From the NCBI GenBank assembly GCA_022495995.1, contig JAFEMH010001296.1, positions 186,001-250,000 on the forward strand: DNA of 64,000 bases, in the 5' to 3' direction. Positions 1-11,290 of the stretch are shown here, piece by piece. The notes under the pieces are model-generated. The model had not been told where the DNA came from and did no database searches. It worked only from the letters and a program-made list of their open reading frames with translations. The stretch comes from Adenophora triphylla var. japonica. Its lineage: Eukaryota; Streptophyta; Magnoliopsida; Asterales; Campanulaceae. The stretch's first letter is position 1, and every line of letters begins with the position of its first letter. A program made the position numbers and the translations under genes.

Positions 1-59
1 CAAATGGATGAAAACAGCCCCCAACATCCACAAACATATGAAGACCGCCTCCAGTGTCT

Positions 60-415
60 ACAAATCGGTCAGGGACGCCAAGCTCTCCAATACAATTCGG
101 TCAGAGACGCCAAGTTCTCCAATACAATTCGGTCAGAGACGCCAAGCTCTCCAATACAAATCGGTCAGGGACGCCAAGCTCTCCAATACAGTTCGGTCAG
201 AGACGCCAAGTTCTCCAATACAAATCGGTCAGAGACGCCAAGTTCTCAAAATGCAAATCAGTCAGAGACGCCAAGTTCTCCAATACAAATCGGTCAGGGA
301 CGCCAAGTTCTCCAAATACAAATCGGTCAGGGACGCCAAGTTCTCAAATACAAATCGGTCAGGGACGCCAAGTTCTCAAATACAATGCGGTCAGAGACAC
401 CAAGTTCTCAAAAGC
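60..415 (+). repeat. Tandem array, about 32-bp unit
   Basis: Roughly eleven units around AATCGGTCAGGGACGCCAAG, alternating with variants AATTCGGTCAGAGACGCC. A 32-bp period shifts the reading frame by one in each unit, so three overlapping open frames run through it; these are not taken as genes. Counterpart array at about 10968-11290. Confidence 0.9.
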
Positions 416-884
416 AAGAAGTCCCAATGTGAAGACAAGCTCAACAACCTCTACAAGGTTGACGATCACCAGCAAGATACAGACTCAACCAAACTCCTCC
501 TTCAGGTCAAAATGCCTCCAAAGACAGCAAATCGTCGGCAGAAACCGTCCCACGAATGGCAACCTAACAACTCTTCATCAACATCAGCCGTAGCCTCAGT
601 CCTTCCGGCAGCTACAGGTAAGCACAGCACAGGTATGAAAGCATATCTTAGTCAACTACTTTTCTAAAAGAACATTATCATCAAAAACTCGGGTAACTCC
701 CAAATACTGTCAAACCATCAAAGACCATCCCCAGCAACTTTCGAACTACGTCCAGGCTTGATTCCCACTCAGGATACGTTGGCAGCCTACCCTAGGTCCA
801 GCCGCTTGACCAACACGGTCACCCTTTTTCCCCGATAATCATCATAAACTCTAATCTTCCCCTGCGAGAATGCCCTCAAACAGT
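416..884 (+). other. Non-coding spacer in the element A 3' internal region
   Basis: Lies between the 32-bp and 63-bp arrays. It contains one conserved Tat module at about 740-830 (TCGAACTACG, GGCTTGATTCCCACTCAGG, GATACGTTGGCAGCC). No gene seen. The corresponding stretch in the other copy (11295-11760) differs at several CAG sites. Confidence 0.6.
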
Positions 885-1490
885 CTCCCTCAACCCCGAC
901 TTAGGATCATACTCCTGAACTAGGTCCCCATTTAGGTTCATACTCCTGAACTGAAACCCCGACTTAGGATCATACTCCTGAACTAGGTCCCCATTTAGGT
1001 TCATACTCCTGAACTGAAACCCCGACTTAGGATCATACTCCTGAACTAGGTCCCCATTTAGGTTCATACTCCTGAACTGAAACCCCGACTTAGGATCATA
1101 CTCCTGAACTAGGTCCCCATTTAGGTTCATACTCCCGAACTAAGTCCCCATTTAGATTCATACTCCTGAACCAAACCTCGACTTAGAATCCTACTCCTGA
1201 ACTAAGTCCCCATTTAGATTCATACTCCTGAACTAAACCTCGACTTAGAATCCTACTCCTGAACTAAGTCCCCATTTAGATTCATACTCCTGAACTAAAC
1301 CTCGACTTAGAATCATACTCCTGAACTAGGTCCCCATTTAGGTTCATACTCCTGAACAAAACCTCGACTTAGAATCATACTCCTGAACTAGGTCCCCATT
1401 TAGGTTCATACTCCTGAACAAAACCTCGATTTAGAATCATACTCCTGAACTAAGTCCCCATTTAGGTTCATATTCCTGAACTAAAATCCA
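885..1490 (+). repeat. Tandem array, 63-bp unit with 31-32-bp half-units
   Basis: Each unit joins CTTAGGATCATACTCCTGAA with CTAGGTCCCCATTTAGG; the two halves resemble one another. About nine and a half units with growing divergence toward the right. The 63-bp period keeps a frame open on the minus strand (876-1130), which is an artefact. In the other copy (11760-12365) most units read CTCCCGAAC where these read CTCCTGAAC. Confidence 0.9.
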
Positions 1491-1539
1491 CCAAAGGACC
1501 ATCCATCCCAAACCGTCAAAGGGAAATCATTTCAAATCA

Positions 1540-1655
1540 AGGTTCGAGGCACCTAAGATGCCATCTCCAAGGTTCGAGGCACCTAAGACGCCATCATCAA
1601 GGTTCAAGGCACCTAAGACTCCATCATTAAGGTTTGAGGCACCTAAAACGCTATC
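1540..1655 (+). repeat. Tandem array, 30-bp unit
   Basis: Four units of AAGGTTCGAGGCACCTAAGA plus CGCCATCATC. A single further unit stands alone at about 2555-2585. Counterpart at about 12410-12520. Confidence 0.85.
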
Positions 1656-1714
1656 ACACACAACACTAGGAAAAGCGATAAAACGCAATCATCCCCTAAT
1701 TCGACAAACCAAAA

Positions 1715-2415
1715 CCATAGGGCGACTTCCCCAAAATAGTCAGATCATAGGGCGACTTCCCAAAAATAGTCAAACCATAGGGTGACTTCCCAAAAATAGT
1801 CAGGTCATAGGGCGACTTCCCAAAAATAGTCAGATCATAGGGTGACTTCCCAAAAATAGTCAGATCATAGGGCGACTTCCCCAAAATAGTCAAACCATAG
1901 GGCGACTTCCCAAAAATAGTCAGATCATAGGGTGACTTCCCAAAAATAGTCAGATCATAGGGCGACTTCCCCAAAATAGTCAAACCATAGGGTGACTTCC
2001 CAAAAACAGTCAGATTACAGGGCGACTTCCCAAAAATAGTCAAACCATAGGGTGACTTCCCAAAAATAGTCAGATCTTAGGGTGACTTCCCAAAAATAGT
2101 CAGATCTTAGGGCGACTTCCCCAAAACAGTCAAAACCTTAGGGTGACTTCCCAAAAACAGTCAGATTACAGGGCGACTTCCCAAAAATAGTCAAACCACA
2201 GGGCGACTTCCCAAAAATAGTCAAACCATAGGGCGACTTCCCAAAAATAGTCAAACCATAGGGCGACTTCCCAAAAATAGTCAAGCCATAGGGTGACTTC
2301 CCAAAAATAGTCAGATCATAGGGTGACTTCCCAAAAATAGTCAGATCATAGGGCGACTTCCCAAAAATAGTCAGATCTTAGGGCGACTTCCCCAAAAATA
2401 GTCAAATCTTAGGGT
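1715..2415 (+). repeat. Tandem array, 30-bp unit
   Basis: About 23 units of ATAGGGCGACTTCCCAAAAA plus TAGTCAGATC. Variants alternate CAGATC/CAAACC and GGGCG/GGGTG in a higher-order pattern. The 30-bp period gives a decapeptide-repeat open frame on the minus strand (1696-2043), not a gene. Counterpart at about 12585-13275. Confidence 0.9.
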
Positions 2416-2740
2416 CAAAGACCCGAACCACAACTGGCTTGATTCCTCTTAAGGATACGTAGGTAGCCTATCGCTAGGTTCAGCCACCAGACCAAAATGG
2501 TCATCTCTTACCCCCAGCAGAGTTTCTTTCAGCAAACGACTGCAGAACTCATCAAGGTTCGAGGCACCTAAAACGCCATCATCCCAGGGTCAAAGACCCG
2601 AACTACGGCCGGCTTGATTCCCACTAGGGATACGTAGGTAGCCTATCGCTAGGTTCAGCCACTCGATCACCTGATCATCCCGTCAAAAATGGAGCCTTAC
2701 TCTTATCGACGACCCCGCTTCCTTCGAAAGCACCGTCGCC

Positions 2741-2750
2741 GAGGGGCTAC
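2741..2750 (+). promoter_or_regulatory. Polypurine-tract-like sequence before the LTR
   Basis: GAGGGGCTAC immediately precedes the LTR start TGTAAGTGC. The same GGGGCT(A/T)C stands before the LTR at 13610-13619, before the LTR of element C (27386-27395), and as GGGGGCTAC before the 3' LTR of element H on the minus strand. This repetition supports both the plus-strand priming role and the LTR boundary. Confidence 0.6.
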
Positions 2751-4445
2751 TGTAAGTGCTCCAATTTGAGCCGTTAGTATTTTCGTTAGAAAATTAACGA
2801 AAGTTTTAACATTTCCAACATTTCTAACAAACCCTAACCTTTCTAACAAAGCAAGGGTAAAGTGGGCATTGCCATTTAAAGTTAAACCAAGAAAAGAATC
2901 TCAAAAAGCAAAAGAAATTGGAAAAATCCGAATTAGGCAAGTTGAAAAACAAACTGCTGTAATTTTTTGAATAATATTCCTCCTGTCCAAAAGCCAGCAC
3001 TGTAGCAGATGAACAGTGCACGCTTACGAACCCCTCCGCGCGGACATCTATGTAAATCACAGAGGGCTATAAATTAAACCCTCCTCTCTCAGTCTACACA
3101 ACACACTTTGCTCATAGAAGCTGCACTTTGGCGAAAAATAGGGAGAAAACAGTGGGAATCCTTAGATTGCCACCATTTTCTCTTGAATCTTTCCCAATCT
3201 CACTCCAAACACAAATCCAAACACCAAACCTTGATACTCCTCAAGCCAAACACCAAATCTTGATACTCCTCAAGTCAAATTCCAAGCCTAGGAAGATAGG
3301 GTGTCACCATTGGTAAAGCCCTCCTTCTCAAAACCCTAAAATCCTCTTTTAACTTCTTGTTCATCTTGTTCTTCTTACTTGGATCTACTTGATGTCTAGT
3401 TTAACTTAAGTTTTGACCCAAGATGGTCATCTTGAAGTTCATCTTCATGAATGACCATCTCAAATGGTCCACATTTTAAATCTCTAGTTGATTTGTCTCT
3501 TTAATTTCATTTCTACAAAATATCCCCTTTCCCTTTGCAAAGGACATGTTTAAACCCCATAAATTCCCCAAGGATGACTTGAATATGATAACCACTTAAC
3601 AAAAAGTAGTGGTATCAAGTCTAGGGATGAAAATGGGGTGAACATAGATGCAAATCCCCCAAAAATCACATTTTCCCTCAAGAACATCTTGCTGTCCAGT
3701 AGCATTGTTCTGAGACCTCAGTCCATTTTCCTATTTTTTTGGACCCAGTAAAACTTGGAATTGGGTGTTTACTACAAAATACTTTTTGTATCCAACATCC
3801 AGAGCTTTCCAGACATATTTTTACTTTATTTTTTGTGTGAGTAAAACTCCCTTTTTCAAATTTTCTTTTAAAGGTCAGTTCATCAGTTTCTGGAAATCCA
3901 GATTTCATATCTGAGATTTCCAGAAGGTTTTGGCCCCTCAAATCACCCCCAAAATGGAAAGTTCCTTTGCAGAAACCCTATTTAAGGTGTTCTAAGCAAC
4001 TTTCATTCTCGGACTTTTCCCAGATTCTGAGTTTTTGAAGCCCTAAAGTCCATTTCAAAGTCAAGGGTCAACTGCCTTTTTCATTCTGGCAGAAATAATT
4101 TCCAACTTCAAAAGGTCTTTTGAGTACCAAATTTCAAACCAAAAATCATCCAAAAAATCATGGGATCAGTTTAAAGTCTTCAAAAGAGATCCCAATTTTT
4201 GCTTTTCTCAGTTTCAAATTATTTTGGTCAAAACACACACACACACACACACAACAAAAGGATTTCAAATGTTTGGAAGACTCGTTTTTCGAGGCGCGCC
4301 GGGTGCACACTAACGTCCTTCCCGGCGCGTAACGTGACCTCCGAACCCAAATTTCTGATCTCGGGCATTTTTCAAAGTTTTGGCCCTCAAAATTAAAATG
4401 GCGTGGCGACTCCGTTTGATCACAAAAAAAATCGGGTACATCACA
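2751..4445 (+). repeat. LTR of Tat/Ogre-like element A (shared middle LTR)
   Basis: Starts TGTAAGTGCTCC and ends ATCACA (TG..CA), 1695 bp, followed at once by a primer-binding site. It matches 13620-15315 throughout, with few differences. The boundary is supported by element D, whose 5' LTR begins with the same TGTAAGTGCCC but has no shared sequence outside it. A TATA box lies near 3067 and an (AC)n run at about 4234-4253. Short open frames inside are shadows. Confidence 0.75.
3067..3076 (+). promoter_or_regulatory. TATA box of the LTR promoter
   Basis: CTATAAATTA followed by a CCTCCTCTCTC pyrimidine stretch. Equivalent positions in the other LTRs read CTATAAATTA (13937), CCTATAAATAGAGG (27678) and, on the minus strand, GGCTATAAATACAA (30652-30665). 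Transcription is inferred to start about 30 bp downstream. Confidence 0.6.
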
Positions 4446-4446
4446 G

Positions 4447-4464
4447 TGGCGACTCCGCTGGGGA
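4447..4464 (+). promoter_or_regulatory. Primer-binding site, Tat/Ogre type
   Basis: TGGCGACTCCGCTGGGGA lies one base after the LTR end. This is the type of PBS reported for Ogre elements and attributed there to tRNA-Arg. It marks 2751-4445 as an LTR with an internal region to its right. A 12-base copy of its start (GTGGCGACTCCG) sits inside the LTR at 4403-4414. Confidence 0.8.
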
Positions 4465-5918
4465 CAAACAAGTTTTATCTTTTCAAAAAAAAAGAAAAAC
4501 TTTTGAGGGTCAAGCTTCCGTCCCGACATTTGAAATCCTTTGTTTTGTGTGTGTTGATTTTTGCACATTTTCGTGTTTGTTTTGGCCGCCTCGGAAAAAG
4601 TCAAAATTTTGACTGTCGGAAATCATGTCCCTAACTGTTGGAATTTTTGTGATTATGTGCTTATGTGTTCATTAATTTTCAAAAAAAAAATTCAAAAAAA
4701 AAATTTCAAAAAAAAATTTTCAAAAAAAAAAGGATTTTCAAAAAAAGAAAATTTTCAAAAAAAGAATCATGCATCATGCCTTTTAAGACACATAAAAAAT
4801 CTCTATTTTACTCAGAAAAAGAAGATAGACTGCTTGCACACTACGCGCACGTGGCCTTACACTGCACACTACGTCCCTAACCCGGGAAAATCCTTGTCGC
4901 GGCCCGTTTGGTCTTATTACGCCTCTCGGTGCGAGCACAGGACTACCCAAACATCCCATGGAGCCTCGTGTCGACCATGCACTTGTCCGTGACACACTTT
5001 GTTCGAGACCCGGTTGGTTTTTAGTCCGGTCTCGTGTCATGCCCCGTCTCGTGTATAGACCTTTCCTTTTAAGCCTTTGTCGGCATACCGACTCAATATC
5101 TTTCGGGTCCCTAATCGCCGAAGTCATGCCGGTTTTCCGCCGCAGACTTTGACCAAGATATTGACCGGCGCCTTGACTTTGGCTCGATCGGCACAAATTA
5201 TACACCGACTCCCAAAGATGACACCGAGTCATCAAGGATTAACGGTTATTCCATGCCTAATTACGGCCTAACCGACGACAAGTCAAAGTCAACCGTGGAC
5301 ATTTACCAGCCAAATCATGCCGACTTTTTGTCGAGCCCTCGGACGTGATCTTGACTTTGACGTCGCCTTGTCCGTAATTTACATCGAATGCTCGTTAAGA
5401 CTCGATTACCCGCCGACTTCTAGGATCGTTTTCTTTCGGTCGGTGGGATCCGCTTGCCCTATAGGACCCTCGCCCGGGCCGCCCACCCCGGGAGGTCGAA
5501 ATACAGGTGGAATACGAGGGGCTTATAGACGTAGTGACGGGGCCCACTGATCCAGAATCGAGTAGTTTGCGAAAAGAAGAGAAATCTTTTCCAACCGATT
5601 AGGTTAATAAAGTGTGTTTTAAGTAAACATGAACAAATAATCGCATGTTGCGTGAGCCTTAAGCCCAAACACCTACCTTCCTTCAAATCCCACCATCTCG
5701 AACCCTCGTGTCTTTCCCCCGCAGCCTCCGCACAAAGCTTGGTTTCGGCACCGGTCACCGTTTGATCAGCTTGGGAAGAGTCAAGCGCATCGTCGCCTTC
5801 ACCGTTTGTTTCAACTCCGGGTTTCGTAATGTCTGCATCGCCCGGTAACGAGGGGGACAACGTCACTCCGCCTCCCGGACTAATCGCAGTAACCGCAGTG
5901 GAATCGCTAGCGTAACGT
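4465..5918 (+). other. Leader region of element A
   Basis: Region between PBS and gag remnant. Includes A-rich runs with TTTCAAAAA-type repeats (4678-4770) and then GC-richer sequence (4850-5560). Several open frames of up to 235 codons exist on either strand but none resembles a family I know. Probably an untranslated leader or the decayed remains of an ORF1. Confidence 0.45.
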
Positions 5919-7924
5919 ATGAGAGTGCGACAGAAGCACATGAATAGCCTTATGGAGGCTATTAAGAGCCATGGTCTGGCCGCTAGCCTTAACCCCGATG
6001 GCACCTTCACCGTGGAAGAAGAGGAAGACTCCAATCCTAATCTTCGTCGCCCGATCGCTCCAAAGATGCCACTACCAACCTCCTTCGGTGCTACCGTAAC
6101 CCATGCTCCTCGATCTCTCGGGTCGACCACTAGATCCCCGCAGCCTCGATGGGACGAATCGCTCACGGCTCCTCAGTGGGGGCAAAGTCGGTACGGAATG
6201 GCCTCTCACGGTTGGGGATACCTCGGAATGCCACAGCAGATTGGAATCCCACCGCAGTTCGGAACCGATCAATCCGGACCTTCACAACCACGCTTTGGAA
6301 TGCCGCCACAGCCGGTTCGGGGCCACGCCAGGAGCCCCTCCTCGTAATGGTACTGGTTCGCTTGCTCCTCACACAGCCTTTCACAAATCCATTTATCACT
6401 CGTGGTTCGATGGGTTACCAAACCTCCATCCCGGTTTCATCGAATCACCAGACCACAAGATCCTCTCGGTTATGCATCCTCGCCACAACCAGCCATGCAA
6501 TTCAACAACCAGGACAAGCAGCCCGCACTTAAGCCTACTTATGGGCCTCACTCCGGAAAATCCAAGCCATTTGGCTACCTCGATCCGCCTCCATCTTCTC
6601 TCGCCGATTGGAAGCCAACAAAGCAAGTCGCCGGGTTCTATCCTTTTGCCCCAGCTCCTACCTACACTCCCTGGTAATTTGGGCCAAGGACAAGTGTTTT
6701 CACCTATGCTCCGGAATATGGTATTCCTTCCACCAATGCACCACCAACTTAGTCCTCTTCCTAGCTCAAATATCGGCTCAGAATTCCCGCTCCACCTCTG
6801 GATCCCCAATTGGCTTGGTTTATGGAGCAACACAAGGAAATGAAAGCACAGATTGCCGAATTGACCGCCAAAAAGAACACCGCTCTTCGGCCTACGTATC
6901 CCGACTCGATTGTCCCCCCGCTCACAAGTTTGTGATGCCCACTCCAATTGTTTGACGGGAGTGCATGCCCTAAAACTCACTTGGACACCTATACTTTGGC
7001 AATGAAGGCTAAGGGATGCACAAACCAGAAGCTTGGCCGATTACTTTAGTCTCTCTTTGAAGTCGTGGGCTTTGAAATGGTTTTTCCGATTGCACTGAAG
7101 CTAGGGATACTTGGGAACGGATTACCGGCACTTTCACGTATAAGTATAAAGCCAACTTGGAATGGGAGACAAACAGAGTTGACTCGCAAACAACGATGCA
7201 CGCCCTAATGAGAATATTGGGGATTTCTATAAGAGGTGGAACTTAAAGCTCAGTGAAATGGCCATTCCTCCTCCGACGAGGAGCAAGCTAGACATCTTTC
7301 GCCATGCTTGAAGCCGCATCCGAGAGCTTCCCTCGCCCACTTCCCTACGCCGACTTGCGTGCAATGGTTAATTCCGGCTAAGTTTGAAAAGGCTTACAAT
7401 CGCCAGCCGATCGCCGCACCCGCCTACGGATATCGGGCTCCTCCCTCCAACACGCTCTCGCTCCCGCTAAAGGCAAAGAGGCAATCAACTACGCGGGACA
7501 GATCAGAACAATGCCACTTCCTTTGTTCCCAAGAGACCCGATGCATCCAGATCTCGGCCCAAGGCTTGAGAAACCTTGGGATGCCTTTAAGTGATATCTT
7601 TAGAGGATTGGTAAAAGAAGGTTTGCTCCGGCCTTTGGATAATTATCGCCCAAGAAACCCCAACGCTCCTTTGGATACCTCCAAGCATTGTGCCTTTCAT
7701 CGCACCACGGGCACCTGACGGATGATTGCGTCCCCGAAAAGGCCATCCAAGGTTTGATTGAGCAAGGGAGGTTAGAGATGCCCGAAGGGCCTAATACTAT
7801 CAATAACCCGCTCCCTAACAACATGAGTGTCAACATGATCGAGTTTGGTGGTTCAAGCCTTGTGGGCATAATGGAATTTGACTCGCCCCTTGTGAGGTCG
7901 GTGAATCAGCCATCGCAGCGATGA
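5919..7924 (+). pseudogene. Degenerate gag of Tat-type retrotransposon
   Basis: The reading is broken into several frames with stops. The first part (5919-6347) gives a Pro/Gly/Gln-rich stretch beginning MRVRQKHMNSLMEAI. Around 6950-7130 the translation shows the gag core hallmark FDGSACPKTHLDTY, with LARLF- and ALKWFF-like pieces in neighbouring frames. Near 7683-7815 it shows the plant gag zinc-knuckle-like pattern CAFHRTTGHLTDDC followed by AIQGLIEQGRL. Gag would form the virus-like particle. No protease or polymerase follows. Multiple frameshifts and stops mean no functional product. Confidence 0.75.
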
Positions 7925-10909
7925 AAGTGGTTGGATTAAGCAAGAGATTGCCAAGGAAATCCCGATGGAAAAGATCTCGCAATAGCTCCCATCTCCAACG
8001 TCGAAGAGTAGATGCATGATCCAACAAAGAAAGAGCAACTAGATTAGGGGCTACCTATCTCTAAATTAGTCTTTTAGTCAACCTTCGTAGGTTCTAGTAC
8101 TTCCTGTCACCTAAGTCCTTCCCCGGACATTTGTCGTTGTAGTCCATTTTGGACACAAATAGTTAAATGCCTAGCTTTTAATATAAGTCTTTTTTCTCTT
8201 CTTGCTAGACTCGAGACATCACTTGCGCACCCACGTTACACTTAATTGAAATGGTTTTATCCAAAATGATCACTTGTGCTGCTCAACCACTAATTCGTTG
8301 AAATGATTAATATTTAAATTAATCGGAGTGAGAAAATCAATTGATATCCTTCCCAAATTGGGGCTTACCAACTCCCCATCTTGCATCTCATATGCTCACA
8401 TCCCTTTCATCCTCATCATCTCGTTGCTCGATGAATTTGCATGGATCTTTTCTCATATAAAGCTTAAGCAAGCAATGAAGACTTAATCTCGTTTAGGTCA
8501 TCCAGTAGGGATTGCGCTGAAACCTTTCACCCATAAGAAAGCCATTACCTCACCCTTACTAAACACTACCCTTTCATTTCAAGATCGGCGTGCTTTGAAA
8601 CCCGGTTTAGCCGTCATTTTTGCTCCATACTGAGAGAAAGTCCAAGCGAGCCCGAGAAGTTAGCTTCGAGAGTCGGCGATGCGCAAAATATCTCAAGCCA
8701 TGAAGGAAGGACAAAGATAATCCTCAACTCCTCAGGAGGCTCTCCAAGTCAAATCAAAAAAAAAAAAAAAGAAGAACTCAAAAGTCCCCGACTTCTCAAG
8801 AAACTCTCCAATGATCAAAAAGGAGCCTGAATTCTCGCAAGATCGCAAAAAGTTGTCGATAGCTTGGACTTCCTCTCACCATTACCTTAAATCAATCCCA
8901 AGCCATCCTCTCGATTTTAGAGGATACTCCCATTACCCTCGCCTTTGGCCAAAGTCAAAAATTTGACCTCTCATTCTTAGAGGCAATCAATCTTCCCCGC
9001 CATAGATTTCCCAAACACATCCCTGCAAGCCAACCTCTCACCTTTAGAGGTTCGCCAAGAAAGGCCCAAATTGACCTCTCACTTTAAGAGGTCATAACTT
9101 CCAAAATTACCCAATGGCCGATCGAAGCCCGAAAACCCAGCTGCAATTCCTATCGATGCAATTCCTATCGAATAGCAATTTCATCGTAAAATCTTTAAGA
9201 TCTAAATCAAATTAATGCTTCATTGCTTGCTTAAATCGGAATCTAATTCATCTTGGTTCAAAATTATCAATCAAAGATTGTGCAAATTCAAACCTGATGT
9301 GAGCATATTTCATTTCTCCTCACAAACACCTGCCGTGAATGTCCCACTGGGGCTTCGCATCCGTGTCTTTCATAGACACTCTAAGGGGATAGGTTATTCG
9401 AATCCCCAATCCTCAAAATTCCCAAAAGAACCTCAAAGTCTTGAATTTTCACACTCATTCTCTCTTCATTTGGGATAAGCCCGAACTACGGCGACCTGAG
9501 CTCTTCATAATGGAGGGAACGTAGGCAACCAGAAATGGTCCGGTCGAAATCACAAACAAATCTCAAAAAAAAATCCGGTCTCATCAAGGATCGTCCCTAT
9601 ACACTTTCCGAGCTTAACTCTCGATATCAGTTGGTTTTCTCCTTGTGATTAATCAAAATATTTGTTCATATCAGATTTAGGGATTGAATAACCCGAACAT
9701 TAACAAAGGGTTTTAAGTAGCTTTGTGATCATCATGAATAAGACAAGTTTTCAAGTGTCTCGACAAGTCTTCTCTTTCTACATCATAGGAAAATAGAGCC
9801 AAACACTGTCTTTCTGTCTGCAGGGGCCTCCATACACTTTTCCACACCTTGTGATGCTTATACTCTCTCAAAAGAGTCAAACCAAAAGCGAGAGTGTCAT
9901 ACACAAATTCGGGAGACATTCCCACCTTTCAAAAGATATGCCCCTGCACGTAAGCATTTCCGAGTCTTGTCCAAGAATCGTTGACTAAGGTCTCGAAAAG
10001 ATGGGTGCCCCCTCCGTAAGACTACTCTGAATTTCTTCACGCTGGGCTTTGCTAAGCGGTTCTCCTGTGTTCTCCCGTAGCAGCTCTTCAAGCTGGGGCT
10101 TATATAGTCATCTTTGGGTCCACGTTGGGTTCTTCACTACGAGATAGACTCGCCAAGTCGCCTCTTCAAAATCTGGACTTTGCCTACTCAGGATCCGGGG
10201 GCTTTGTCAAGGTGGTCTTTTGGGCCCGAATTTTATCAAGTCGCAAGAAAGAATTTCAGCTTCAGAACTTGGTACACGGCAGCTTCCCGTAGCATCGGAA
10301 TTCAAGATCGTGGTTTCTCCCGCATTAGCAATTCCATCAAACCATTCTCCTGATAAGGTTTCGCCAAAGTCACACTCACCCAAATGAAAGAAGCTTCACT
10401 CGTATCAACGTGCTCCTAGAGCCTCACAAGACGCCTTCAAATGACCAAGAATGAGAGGGAAAATTTCAATCAAGACCCGGGATCCGAATCCAATCTCATC
10501 AAAATTGAGGTCCATGTGATACTATTAACAAAACCTCATCAACAGCCGCTGTTTTAATCGTGATCGAGGGCGCTCACCCCCCACTTGCTCAAAATCTGTT
10601 CCAAGCAGTCTCCATACCCATGCATCCCCACAAAAATCTCCCAAGGGCTCATGTAGCATGCACAAAACTTGAGTCAATAGGAACAATCCTAAGTGATTGA
10701 AGATCATAAATCATAATTTCCCTGCCAAAAGCTTAGGCCAAGTGCATCTTCGAAAGCAAGTAAATGCATCATCTCATAATCATTTTTGGTTCTATGCACG
10801 CATCCGCCATCATGAATGCCATATATGCATCTTCCTCTTCACTAACAAATGCAGGAATTCAAACGCAATCCCCCTTTTCGGCAAGGATGATCTTCACCAA
10901 AGACGACCT
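7925..10909 (+). other. Internal region of element A without recognisable coding sequence
   Basis: This is where pol would be expected; I see no RT, RNase H or integrase motifs on either strand. Contents that stand out are a cluster of four short hairpins (8907-9093), one diverged copy of the Tat GAACTACG..ACGTAGGCA module (about 9479-9545) and a short A run at 8757-8770. Open frames of 60-89 codons are not supported by any family resemblance. Confidence 0.55.
8907..9093. repeat. Cluster of four short inverted repeats with AGAGG/CCTCT stems
   Basis: Positions 8907-8923, 8967-8983, 9032-9052 and 9073-9093 each read CCTCT-loop-AGAGG. The last two extend to AACCTCT/AGAGGTT and GACCTCT/AGAGGTC. 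Loops are 7 bases, T/C-rich on the plus strand (such as CACCTTT). Spacing is about 60, 65 and 41 bp. Confidence 0.7.
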
Positions 10910-10967
10910 CAAATGGATGAAAACAGCCCCCAACATCCACAAACATATGAAGACCGCCTCCAGTGTC

Positions 10968-11290
10968 TACAAATCGGTCAGGGACACCAAGCTCTCCAAT
11001 ACAATTCGGTCAGAGACGCCAAGTTCTCCAATACAATTCGGTCAGAGACGCCAAGCTCTCCAATACAAATCGGTCGTGGACGCCAAGCTCTCCAATACAG
11101 CTCGGCCGTAGACGCCAAGTTCTCCAATACAAATCGGTCAGAGACGCCAAGTTCTCAAAATGCAAATCGGTCAGGGACGCCAAGTTCTCCAAATACAAAT
11201 CGGTCAGGGACGCCAAGTTCTCAAATACAAATCGGTCAGGGACGCCAAGTTCTCAAATACAATGCGGTCAGAGACACCAAGTTCTCAAAA
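10968..11290 (+). repeat. Tandem array, about 32-bp unit (copy 2)
   Basis: Same units as 60-415. Two units read TCGGTCGTGGACGCC and TCGGCCGTAGACGCC where copy 1 reads CAGG and CAGA. Confidence 0.9.

Larger units (their letters stand above)
1..2750 (+). mobile_element. 3' internal region of a Tat/Ogre-like LTR retrotransposon (copy 1, cut by window start)
   Basis: This stretch is nearly the same as 10910-13619, which lies directly upstream of the second LTR. It holds four short-period tandem arrays, three copies of a module reading GAACTACG..GGCTTGATTCC..GGATACGTAGGTAGCC..AGGTTCAGCC (about 740-830, 2425-2505, 2595-2670), and ends in the purine-rich GAGGGGCTAC at 2741-2750 just before the LTR. 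No coding sequence is supported; the open frames are products of repeat periodicity. Tandem repeats between pol and the 3' LTR are a known feature of Tat/Ogre elements, which is why I read it as a 3' untranslated internal region. The alternative is that it is part of a 4.4-kb LTR. Confidence 0.7.

Noticed and set aside
4..667. Overlapping plus-strand ORFs of 142-219 codons at the window start (also near 10697-11512)
   Set aside because: The 32-bp repeat passes through all three frames in turn, giving three long frames that share the same peptide phrases. Not protein genes.
876..1130. 84-codon minus-strand ORF of perfect 21-residue repeats (also 11748-12002)
   Set aside because: It arises because the 63-bp DNA repeat has a length divisible by three; copies diverge with frame-breaking changes just outside, and no start or family context exists.
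1696..2043. 115-codon minus ORF of decapeptide repeats (also 12567-12914, 13001-13270)
   Set aside because: Product of the 30-bp tandem repeat. Single-base indels between units break it, as expected for non-coding DNA.
60..2415. Arrays of 30-32-bp repeats resembling a CRISPR
   Set aside because: Units are head-to-tail without unique spacers, and the DNA is a plant retrotransposon.
1..4445. A single LTR of at least 4.4 kb
   Set aside because: Possible, but the PPT-like sequence and TGTAAGT start at 2751, shared with elements C and D and similar in length in all three (1.68-1.78 kb), favour a 1.7-kb LTR. Kept as the alternative.
5459..6166. 235-codon minus-strand ORF in element A
   Set aside because: Overlaps the gag remnant on the opposite strand and shows no domain I recognise; probably chance openness in GC-richer sequence.
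6396..6980. 194-codon minus-strand ORF
   Set aside because: Antisense to gag remnants; Trp/Gly-rich composition expected from the complement of Pro-rich coding sequence.
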